DNA of 64,000 nucleotides from Lytechinus variegatus (Eukaryota > Echinodermata > Echinoidea > Temnopleuroida > Toxopneustidae): the NCBI RefSeq assembly GCF_018143015.1, contig NC_054744.1, forward strand, positions 4,833,059-4,897,058, given 5' to 3'. The notes under the pieces are model-generated. The model saw only the letters and a program-made list of their open reading frames with translations, was not told the origin of the DNA and did no database searches. Positions 34,666 to 44,620 of the stretch are shown piece by piece; position 1 is the first letter of the stretch; each line of letters starts with the position of its first letter. Both the position numbers and the translations under genes were made by a program.

Positions 34666-35419
34666 CCCTAAATAGACTGGGCTATTTCGACGCCTAAAAA
34701 GACTGGGGGGGGGGCTGATTCAGCACCCCCTTCGATCTCGGCTGTTGATCGCGCGATCGCAACGAAAATTGGCACACATGTTACCCATGGCATTATCTAC
34801 AAAACTATAACATCAAATTCGGCAAAAAAATTCTTATGTCTCATAAATTATGCTAATTTATGTGTAAAATCTTAAGTTTGCTCTAATTAATAAAATGATG
34901 CCCCTGAAAGGCTAATTTTTGTTTCACATACTCTAGATAGGCATCTGATCAAATTGATTTTAAAAAAATTTCAAAATCAAATTTATTTCCCTATGTATTC
35001 TATTGTTTTCTAAATTTCTTATGTATTTCTTTGTTTTTTTACTTTTTGTTTTTTATCGTTTTTTCAATGGAAATTGTCGGGGACTTTATTTTGACCATAA
35101 ACAAGATAAAATGAATTGATTTTGAGCAGTAAAAGGAAAAATAATGATACATTTATGAATGTTGGCTAAAAACACTATTTGCTTTGGATTTGTACACAAA
35201 TTCACGTTTTTGAGTAATTTTGGGTCTGCATGCACTTACGAAATGTTGCGTAATTTTGAAACCGCGTACCTGGGGGTCACAATTTTGGTCACAAAAGTTG
35301 CGCGAGACTTGAAAGTAAAAAGTCGGCGAGCGACGCGGTCCAAAAATTTTGCGCAGCGGATTTATCGCGAAAAATGTCGAGGGGGGGCTGAATCAGCCCC
35401 CCCCCCAGTCTTTTTAGGG
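34666..35419. mobile_element. TTAA-flanked non-autonomous element, CCCTAAA ends
   Basis: Bounded by TTAA at 34662-34665 and 35420-35423, with inverted ends CCCTAAATAGACTGG / CCAGTCTTTTTAGGG and, further in, paired G and C runs (GGGGGCTGATTCAGC / GGCTGAATCAGCCCC). No coding frame. TTAA flanks are the piggyBac target signature. Confidence 0.78.
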
Positions 35420-36036
35420 TTAAGAATTGAAGTTCGAACCCCTTCAGGCAACCAACTTTATGCTGACAAAGGCATGCAACCATTTTACACTCGCACTTGG
35501 CCTAGTCACTTGATGTAAAATGGATGTGTAATATCAATGTCCAACAATTCATGAGTTTGTCTCTTATGCCTGCCTAAAAGTGTTTAACTCCTGTCCATTT
35601 GTGGTTATTTTTGAAGCCGACATTCTGAGATAATTCTTCATTGAATTTGGTTTTTTTTTTCTATCTTTCAATAATTTCAGCATTAAAAGACAGCTGTTAG
35701 TTATGAAGCATGTTGGTATTTAAATTTAGAATCGTTGGCAGGGCCAGAAATTTGGTGCGAATTGATTCGCTGATAGGTTCTTGTAGACAACTTTATGTGT
35801 GAATCAAACTTGATTCTTGCAAGCTGGTATCATGAGAATGAAGGCAGGAAACTATTCATTAGTTATTACAGCTCAGAACTTCAGTCCCTTCAATTCATTC
35901 TTGATCTAAAGATTGCGGTGGTAACGTGGTGGTATAATCAATGTTGGATTCCAACTTGCAGAATACAAGCTTCTGTTTTGATTGAAAAACATGGTGCATT
36001 TATTTAAATTATTGACATTTCTTAATCTGATTCCAG

Positions 36037-36106
36037 AAATTGCCATACAGATTCTACCAACCTTTTTCAAGGAAGACCTGGTGATATATTCATCTCAAGT
36101 GACAAG
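36037..36106 (+). CDS. Candidate exon, unrecognised gene
   Basis: 70 nt between acceptor GATTCCAG and donor AAG|GTATGG. The frame that fits the next exon encodes TDSTNLFQGRPGDIFISSDK. It joins 36702 in phase 0. No family is recognised. Confidence 0.42.
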
Positions 36107-36701
36107 GTATGGTACCGCATAACCAGTCAGAAGTAATTTTACAACATTGACATAGACTAGATTATAAGTTTCATAAAGCCAAAACCTAAGAATCATATTT
36201 TAGCATTCTTTTGCACTCCGCTCTACAACTTTAGACTGCTGAGCCAACTGGTGGGTGGTGTTTATGACAAAGTACACTGGTATTATGTGATCAGGTACTT
36301 AAGATTTACATGCATGCTATGTGTGATGTGTGATAACATAACATTCCAGTCAGCCCACTAGCATGCAGTTGCAAATTACAGCACCAAACAAAGCTGAATA
36401 CATTCTGAGTGGTGGAATTTTGTTAGTTTTGCATTTTATCAGAGTGATTTATTTGCCAAAAATATTGTTGCATCTTATTAATGTTATTTGAATAATAATT
36501 GAAAGAAAAATATTTCAATCCAAGTAGGGTGAAAAATATTGTGTTGCTTGCTAAGAAATCTTATCGTTTTTGACTCCGCCTGCCCATCCATTGTCCCATA
36601 ATGCTGGGCCAAGTTCCTTCAAAAAACAAACATATTTTTTGTTGAGAAGTTAAACCACATGCATTGAATAAGAAACCCTTGTTATTGTTTTTCATTGACA
36701 G

Positions 36702-36821
36702 GTTGATACGAAGCCCATGTACACACGTGTATTCTGCGATCAAGAGGAATCATATGAGCTTGTTCTGGAGGAGCAAATAGTCTGTCAAGTCCAGGATAAA
36801 GTGCATGCATTGGCTTGTTAA
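36702..36821 (+). CDS. Candidate exon, unrecognised gene
   Basis: The acceptor CATTGACAG opens a frame encoding VDTKPMYTRVFCDQEESYEL and VLEEQIVCQVQDKVHALAC before TAA. A possible donor (GTTAAG) just before the stop would let it join 36848 in phase. Composition is protein-like (mixed, no simple repeat), unlike most open frames here. Function unknown. Confidence 0.45.
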   Translation, partial: VDTKPMYTRVFCDQEESYELVLEEQIVCQVQDKVHALAC

Positions 36822-36847
36822 GTAGCTGGTTTTTATTTTTCATTCAG

Positions 36848-37005
36848 CCTATGGCTATGAGCCATCAGTCATGAAAATTCGTGAGTTTTGCCAACTTGGA
36901 ATTCTTCAGGTGAAAGATACATGTCCTGTTGATAAATTTGTTATCAACCTTGCACGGACTCACAGAAGAACAGCCAGTAGGCTGAAGTGGGTATGCCGTG
37001 ATTAA
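36848..37005 (+). CDS. Candidate terminal exon, unrecognised gene
   Basis: The acceptor CATTCAG opens a frame encoding GYEPSVMKIREFCQLGILQV, KDTCPVDKFVINLARTHRRT and ASRLKWVCRD, then TAA. AATAAA overlaps the stop region at about 37005, consistent with a 3' end. A possible donor at 36991 (GTATGC) cannot be excluded. Function unknown; probably element-encoded, given its position between the CACTG ends. Confidence 0.42.
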
Positions 37006-37280
37006 ATAAATAAATGAAACCTTCTGAACATGTTGAAGAAAGTGCCCTCCAAACAAGGGAAGTAACTGAAGTCCGGCTGAAGTCATGGAACAGCTGTTTT
37101 TAAGTCACACAGCATGTCCTTTAGGTTAAAATTGTTACAAGTTTAAAGATTGTAAGTACATGTATGTATAGTTGTATTGATAAATTGTGATTTTTTGAAA
37201 GAGATTTGAAAAAGAAAGTTTAAAGTCACATTCAGAGCACAGTAGATGGAGATGGCTCACACACTTGATAAAGCATATTC

Positions 37281-38124
37281 TATGGAAGCTCAAAAGTGCC
37301 ACCGAGATGTTGGGAAGTCGACATCATGGTAGCAAAAGATCAAATGACGAGATCCTGGATCTCATCATGTCCACATCTTTCAGAAGAGATGATCAGCAGA
37401 CAAGATCCCGGATCTCATCATGTCGACATCTTTTAGAAGAGATGATCCGATGACAAGATCCCGGATCTCATCATGTCGACATCTTTTAGAAGAGAAGACA
37501 AGATTCCAGATCTCGTCATGTCGACATCTTGTAGAAGAGATGATCAGATGACAAGATCCCGGATCTCATCATGTCGACATCTTTTAAGAGATGATCAGAT
37601 GACAAGATCTTCTATCTCGTCATGTCTACATCCAGTGGAAGAGATGATTAGGTGTCATGATCTCGTAACTCGTCATATCTACATCTTTTAGAAGATATGA
37701 TCAGATGACATGATCATGAATCGAAGATCTTGTCATCTGATCATCTCTTCTAAAGGATGTCGACATTACAAGATCCAGGATCTTGTCATCTGATCATCTC
37801 TTCTAAAGGATGTCGACATGACATGATCCAGGATCTTGTCATCTGATCATCTCTCCTACAAGATGTCGACATGACGAGATCCGGGACCTTGTTATCTGAT
37901 CATCTCTTCTACAAGATGTTGACATGACGAGATCCAGGATCTTGTCATCTGATCATCTCTTCTACAAGATGTCAACATGATGAGAACCTGGATCTTGTCA
38001 TCTGATCATCTCTTCTAAAAGATGTCGACATGATGAGATCTCGTCATCTGATCTTTTGCTATCATGATGTCGACTTCCCAAGATAATTATCTCAACATCT
38101 CGGTGCCACTTTTAAGCTTCCATA
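37281..38124. mobile_element. Fold-back element copy 1 (844 bp) with 6-bp target duplication
   Basis: It begins TATGGAAGCT and ends inverted AGCTTCCATA, and is flanked on both sides by ATATTC. Each arm is a tandem run of about 53-bp units carrying GATCCCGGATCTCATCATGT on one arm and the inverse on the other, meeting at a spacer near 37715 with ATGATCATGAATCGAAGATC. No coding capacity. Nested in the 8-kb CACTG element. Confidence 0.9.
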
Positions 38125-39060
38125 ATATTCACACTTCATCTACTCACAGGAAAATCTGAATATCTCAAGAGCTCCATTCCTGAGAAAACATAGTGCAAGG
38201 TCTTGTATCTTCTTTAGAATATGTGGGAACTTCTGTACACATAATCAATGTTGACTCTCAAATCTCCTGTACAGAGTATCCTTGTACAATTGCTGAGGTT
38301 GGTCTGATGGAGTATGCCAAAGTGTAGCTTGCGAGCTTTTGAATATATTGTGAGGTAGCCTCACCAACTGCATAAGGATTCTCTCATATCAACCTGTATC
38401 GGTTCAAGAACTGCCTTGTTTATGTTATTGCAACAGCTGAATGCAAAATTGTTTTTGAAAATATGCTTGTAAAAAAAGAAAAGAAAAAATAGTATTGTGA
38501 ACAAGTCAAACAAAAGGACAATATTTTAAAACTTGATTGGACATTAGTTTTGGTCTCGATGTAAATGTGTTTTCTACAAGGTGCAGTAGTTGTACATACC
38601 TGCCAACTATTCAGATTTTTTAGCTTTCAAACTAAAAATTCTGGATAGTTCAGATTTTTGAAATTCTTCATGATGGTTAATTCAATCATAAAGTTCAAAG
38701 ATTTTATATATAAATTAATTGGAAAAAATCACCCATCTTTTCAATTTGGTGATTTTATACTATCAATGTTGGCAGTTTTGGACTGGCATTGTGTATAGCT
38801 AAAATGTTTTGCTCTCTGAATGTGAAATGGTAAGTGGCAAGTGGGCTTTCAATTTCTTGAGTAAATCATGGAAAAAAAGTGAGAACCCTCTTTCAAGGAA
38901 GGAAGAACAAAAACAGTAAATACAGTTCCAAAAAGACTGAAACACTAAAGAGGAATTTTCATTCTTTAATGGCTGTGGATCAGGGAAATTTCTTTTCTTT
39001 TTTTTAAAAAAGTTGTCCAACATTTTATTGTTCTTTTGGAATGATTTTCAACTCTTAATG

Positions 39061-40210
39061 GAAAGTATTTTGATTCGTCAGGTTTGTAATAAATCATCAA
39101 ATTTGTTGTTTTTGTTTGACAAAAATCAAATGGTTTTGTCAAGCAAAAACAAATATTGAATTTGATGCAATTGTTGCATGGTACTGGTAACTGCATTTGA
39201 TGTCAGGAAGTTAATGCCAGGGGCATATGCAGGATATTTTTTTGGGGGGGAGGGGGTGGAGAAGTTTTGGAAAGTGGACTTTTTGCTAAATTTTCCTGAA
39301 ATATACATTTATTTTTAATCATCGACCAAAAAAAGCTAAGAGGGGCGGCAATTTGACAACCCAATTTTCTTTTTCAAACGTAAAAAAGGGCGATTAATTA
39401 AAAGCAGATGCACAAAAGTAGACTTTTCGCATTTTGCAAACGCAAACCCGCACCCCGTGCAATGCATATGCCCCAGGTTAATGCAAAGTATTTTGACATT
39501 TTTAGTGAGTTTAATGTAGGCCCTAATTGTTCTAACTGAATTTGTTGCAATTGTTATGCAGTAGTGGTAACTGAAAAGAATTTGTTGTCAGGACGAAGAT
39601 TGCTTGTTGCTCTTAAGAATATATCAAGGAGTTCCAGCTAATCTCTTTCGCAGCCTGCTTAACACTCATACTGTGACAGCAGTAGTCTCAGTATGAGACT
39701 GCGAAAGAGATTTGGTAAAACTCTATCTTTCTTTAAATGCAGAGTATTTTGACATTGCTAGAATATTTAATGTAGGCCCTAATTGTTGTAACTGAATTTT
39801 TGGCGATTGTTATACAGTAGTTGTAACTAATAAAAATAATTTGTTTTTGGAATGAAGATTGTTTGTTGCTCTTAAGGATATATAGGAGTTTTGGTTTATC
39901 TCCTTTGCAGCCTGCTTGAAAATCATACTGTGACGGCAGAAATCTCAATCAGGCTGCTAAGGAGAAAAGCCAAAACTTCTCTATATCCCTAATGCAGAGT
40001 ATATTGACATTGTAGTGAATTTGATGTAGGCTAGGTTTGTAACCGAATTTGTTGCAATGGTTATAAAGAAGTTTTTGTCAGGATGAAGATTGTTGCTCTT
40101 ATAGGAGTTATAGCTAATCTCCTTCGCAGTCTGCTTGACACTCATACTGTGATAGCAGAATTATCAGTCAGACTGCAAAAGAGATTAACATCCTTAATGC
40201 AGAGTATTTT
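39061..40210. repeat. Tandem array of ~250-bp units, each with a hairpin
   Basis: Units begin near 39061, 39478, 39739 and 39991 with a GCAGAGTATTTTGACATT-like word and continue TTTAATGTAGGCCCTAATTG, a GAAGATTG..TTGCTCTTAA word, and an imperfect hairpin. The first unit is split by a 261-bp insertion and decayed. The array sits near the right end of the 8-kb CACTG element. Confidence 0.8.
39217..39477. mobile_element. 261-bp inserted element with TTAATG duplication
   Basis: Ends CCAGGGGCATATGC and inverted GCATATGCCCCAGG, flanked by TTAATG at 39211-39216 and 39478-39483. It interrupts the first unit of the 250-bp tandem array at 39.06-40.21 kb, so it arrived after the array formed. Confidence 0.82.
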
Positions 40211-40689
40211 GACTTTGCAGTGAATTTTAGTAAATATTTTATAAAATGTTACTTGCTGGCAAGTGTTGACTGGATTTGATGTATTTTGAATTTGTTTCCT
40301 CAGGAATTTCGAGGTTCTATTAAAACTTACAAAAATATTAACTATATCTGTATTTGTTTGTTTATCACAGGTGTGCTTTCTGATTATTACATGACAAATT
40401 AACGTCAAAATGCATTACAAATTGATGAATGAAAAAAACAAATTAAAAAATGAGAATGAGGAATTAAAATGTTGCAATGACAAACTTTGAAAAAGGTTTG
40501 TCAAATTAGACCACTTTTCATGACAAATTAAAATTCGTCATTTTATGGTGCATGACAAATCTATAATGACAAATCTTTGGCATGACAAATTTATTAATTT
40601 GTTAAATTAAACCACAGTAATGACGAATTTATATTTGTCAATTGACAAAGTTATCTTTTCAGTGTAGGCCTACTAATGATTAATTTTGT

Positions 40690-40938
40690 GTCTGCCCCCC
40701 CCCCGTAGTACGGCCCTATCATATTAGAATGGGGGGGGGGGCTATCAGCGGACCGTGCCCCCCCCCTTGAGAGGCACACTTTTTAGTTTTAACATAAGTG
40801 TAAAAATGCCTTTAAAACAGAAGTGTGACCCCCCCCCTTTAAAGTGAAGACTTTTTTTTTGCTTGTCAAAGTTTTCCTGGCCTTGCCTCCCCCCCCCCCC
40901 CCGGCCCCCGGCTTGGAAAACCTTGATCCACCCCTGCT
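40690..40938. mobile_element. GGGGTGGATCAAG-ended element, partial (copy H)
   Basis: The right end reads CTTGATCCACCCCTG, the inverse of the family end, preceded by long C runs. The left end is a poly(C)/poly(G) stretch without a clear terminal repeat. Confidence 0.55.
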
Positions 40939-41345
40939 TTTGTCAATCCACGGAACTTTTAGGGGTATTGTTGCACTGATGTTAATAATATTATGATTAT
41001 CTTTGTGTATATGCTTTTTGTTAAAGCCATTGGAAACAAAATTTCTTTGTATGCTGCGTAATTGACAAATAAAATATTAATCTTGAATAATCAAGACATC
41101 AAAGTTGCAATGGTGCTCACCCCCTCATGAAGTAAACCACCATACTAGACCGTATCTGCAGTGTGTGTAACACAGCTGATTCAAGGAGTCTGCATAGCAG
41201 ACTAGGTCTACTGTGGCTGCAGATTAAATGGCTCGCTCAGTCCTCGCGTTTCTTTATTTTTCAAGTTATATATAACTATATATTGTAACTATAGTTACAA
41301 TAAACTTTTTGTCAGGCCGAGGGAGTGAACTTCCGGCTCCACAGC
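40939..41345. other. No gene seen
   Basis: Between two GGGGCGGATCC-type elements. Includes a short palindrome around 41267-41300 (ATTGTAACTATAGTTACAAT). Confidence 0.5.
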
Positions 41346-43496
41346 AGGGGCGGATCCAGCCTTCGCCAATAGGGGGGGGCCCGGAATTTTTTTTTCAGCC
41401 ATATTTTCCCCGATCGGCCACTCGAATATGATATTTGCCGGGATTTTTGGTTTCTTTAAAGGGGTAGTCCTATTAGTCACTTCTTAGCTTTATTCTTATG
41501 AATAAACATAAATATATAATACCATAATCATTATTTATATAATGCGAGCGCGAGCTATTTTTTGGGGGGAATCTTATGTACTTTTTTTCTAAAAGTTTTG
41601 AACATTCTGGGCAATCCTGAAAAAAGATGTGTATGCAAGTGAATAATTATTACGAACGTGAAGCGCGAGCAGAAATGAACTGATGGAAAAGGTACTGTTA
41701 AGGACTTGCTTGCAGTTAGCCATGAAGACGTTACATATTTCAAAAAATCAAATAATGCGAGCGCGAAGCGCGAGCTGAAATTTTTTGACATTTTTACCTA
41801 AGGAATGGAAATTCTAAGCACTTTTTGTAACTTAACAGAATAGGTATATAACTAAACGATTGGTGCGAGCGCGAAGCGTGAGCAAAAAATTTCGGGATTT
41901 AGACCTACTGTACGAGACACTCTATTCAAGTTTTGTAAATCATGAAAAGGATGAGGAAGTGGGGATCTTCCTTACATTAATAATGCGAGCGCAGAGCGCG
42001 AGCGGAAAATTTTTATATATGTTTTGAGCTGATCGAAAACGTATTTGTTATAAACTGCTTGAACTTAGCCATGAAGACGTTACATATTTCAACATTCAAA
42101 TATTGCGAGCGCGAAGCGCGAGCTGAAAATTTTTGACACTTCTACCTGAATAATGGAAATTTTAAGCACTTTTTGTAATCGTGGAAAGGATAAGACAAAA
42201 ACTGAATATTATTGATGCGAGCGCGAAGCGCGAGGGCAAAAATTCTGGACACTCTATTCATGTTTTGTAAATCATGAAAAGGTTAAGCTATTGGAAATTT
42301 TCATACATTAATAATGCGAGCACAAAGCGCGAGCAGACAATTTTTTTCATATTGTTATCTGAAACTGGATAATTATTTAAATGGAGAACAAGCTGCGTAT
42401 CTGAATAAACGTGTGTTTGAGATATCGACCTAGAATTTGGGTATTCTAAATACCTTTTTTACCATGAAAATCAATAAAGCGAGCGCAAAGCGCGAGCTAA
42501 AAATATATGATATTCAGATCTGAAAAGGGGTCACTTTAAGCTCTGTATTGCAAGCACTTTGTGGAAAAATTGTGAGGTGAAGAAGGATCACAGTTAAAAC
42601 AGAGCTGATATTTTCAATTATTGTTACTTTGAGTTTTGACATAGGACCGGGATATTCTATAAGGACATTATGTCATCATAAGAAAATGATGATCGACTAT
42701 CTTCCTATTTCTCTTCCTAAGCATGAGAGCGCAAAATCTATTAATATCATGGCCTGAAAATAAAAATATTGGACATTTAAAGCACGTTTGTAATTATGCA
42801 TAAGATGCATGAGTTTAAAATCTATCAATGCGAGCGCAAATCGCGAGCAGAAATTTATGATTAATTGTCATCAAATGGTGATTTTAAGTAGTTTGTTTTA
42901 GAATTAATATTGAGATATACATAACTCACTAATCAAAATGCAAGCGTGCAGCGCTAGCTGATACGTTTTGACAATCTGACCTAAATAGGGATATTTTGAG
43001 AACTTCATGGAATACAGGAAAATAATAGGTACCTGACAAATCAAATTTTGCGAGCGCGCAGCGCAAGCAGAAATTGTTAATATTCAGACCATAAAACAGA
43101 AATTTTTACACTTTTAAAAAATCAATTTGTAAATAAAACAAAATAATGAAAGTTCAATTTCCCAGCTGAAATATGTTTTGTATATTGACTTCAGAATTTG
43201 ATATTTTAAGGTCCATATTGAGCAAGATATCACCTAAAAGGCAATGCGAGCGCAAAGCGCGAGCGAAAATTTTATATCCCGACATGAAAGATTAAAAAAA
43301 TAATAATTTCCAAGTCTTCCCCTTATCTTATTTTATTCACTCATCTTCCTCCTCTTATGCTTGCCTTCCTTCTTTTCTCCTCTCTTTTCCCTTTTTCTTT
43401 TTTTCCTTCCTTTTCCCCTTTTTTTTCTTTTTTTTGCTCCGCCAATAGGGGGGGCCCGGGCCCCTCGGGCCCCCCCCCCTGGATCCGCCTATGCCA
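41346..43496. mobile_element. GGGGCGGATCCAG-ended element with GCGAGCGCGAAGCGCGAGC array (copy C, largest)
   Basis: Inverted ends (GGGGCGGATCCAGCC..CGCCAATAGGGGGGG on the left; CCCCTGGATCCGCC on the right) enclose some 13 palindromic cores between 41.54 and 43.26 kb at roughly 105-160 bp spacing. Each is followed by an AAAATTTTTGACAT-like stretch and, about 20 bases on, GACCTGAA. The final 150 bases are a pyrimidine-rich run. No protein-coding frame. Confidence 0.85.
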
Positions 43497-44545
43497 CAGT
43501 GTAGGCTCGCAGTCGCGTTGCTTGTTCATCGATTGTAGAAATTAGCCTAATAAAGTAAAAAGAAAGTAGAACAAAAAAGGGCAGCAATAGTCGATTGCAC
43601 ATAGTTCATATATAGTTATTATCTAAAGTGAAATAGCAACTGCGAAAGAATAAACTGTATATATAGGCCTATAACTCAAAGAAAAAGGCGCACTACGGTG
43701 AAAAAATAAGAAAAGGGCGAGAGCAAAACAAAGAAGGAAGAAAAAAGAAGGAAAGAAACAGGGAAAATAAGAAAAAAAGAAGGAAAGAGAAAAATGCACA
43801 CACAAAATATAAACGGGAAAAAGAAAGAAAGGGGGAAATGTGGATATGCATTAATTGCCCGATTCATGGAATGGGAGTTTAATGTTCGGGACCGAAAATA
43901 TTTGGGTCGTTATTTTCTGGGCTATTTGTCTAACGCAATTGTTATTGATAATTGCTGCGTGGAAACGGTAAACAATGAATGTCCGAGACCGAGGGCCGAC
44001 GTTGGCTTGATTTCCGTAGCATTAACGTTACTTTTCTTTTATGCTACTACTAGGCCTACGTTTAATTCGTGATTGCAATTGCACGTTGAATGATATATTG
44101 TCTCGTACAAACTAATGCGTGTAGTCTAGCCAGTATAGTACGACTTTTTTTATTAGTTTTTCATTTGCAAAGCTGAGTGACGTGAATTTTTGTGATCGCC
44201 AGCCGACACTCTGGCTCTGCCTCTGGCTCTGGCCATCCTTGCCGGGCTGCTGCGCATGAAAGGCCAAACCACATGCCACACAAAGGCTCAAAAGCCGAAA
44301 ACCTGCCCTAACTTAGCGTCCTCGCTCAATTGAGTTGAAGTGAGGTTCAGATTGTTTATTTTCCTAGTCGACAAGAGGTACAGAGAAGAAGAAAAAAATC
44401 CGGCATCTTCAGAAGTTCAGTTGACAGAGCCAGAGAGACTCAGAGAGGAGTCATTTTCAATTCTCAGTTCTCACTCGGATCAGACCTATTTAGGCAGAGC
44501 TCATCCATTTATCACTTCAGGAAGATCAGACTTCATCAGCTCAAC
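43497..44545. promoter_or_regulatory. Upstream region of SPAG8-like gene
   Basis: Contains a purine-rich stretch (43680-43850), a short GGCTCTGCCTCTGGCTCTGG patch at 44212-44232, and the 5' UTR in a GA-rich segment (44370-44540). No TATA box clearly placed. Promoter position is inferred from the gene start only. Confidence 0.3.
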
Positions 44546-44620
44546 ATGGCAACATTAAATCCAGCAAGAACGCTTAACAATTCAGGAGGAAGATGCCTCA
44601 TGGAGAATTGGGTGGAAGAG
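44546..44620 (+). CDS. SPAG8: SPAG8-like exon 1
   Basis: ATG in AACATGG context, 25 codons ending ENWVEE, then donor GTGAAT. The NW.EE motif placed at the exon end is the family landmark that supports this start exon. Confidence 0.82.

Larger units (their letters stand above)
32623..40664. mobile_element. Large (~8.0 kb) DNA transposon with CACTG inverted ends
   Basis: Seen: CACTGAAAAGATAACTTTG at 32623 reappears inverted ending at 40664, extended to over 20 matching bases, and each end is flanked by TA. Both end regions (32640-32950 and about 40390-40660) are crowded with TGACAAAT, TGACGAAT and ATTCGTCA words in both orientations, the usual look of subterminal transposase-binding repeats. 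Known: CACT-starting ends, 2-3 bp duplications and subterminal repeats occur in EnSpm/CACTA-type elements. Inferred: one element spans the interval and carries the unidentified exons at 34.3-37.0 kb. No transposase was recognised. The alternative is two unrelated partial copies in opposite orientation. Confidence 0.6.

Noticed and set aside
41541-43265. Regularly spaced short palindromic repeats resembling a CRISPR array
   Set aside because: The spacing is about 105-160 bp, spacers are related to each other rather than unique, no cas genes occur, and the host is an animal. It is an element-borne repeat array.
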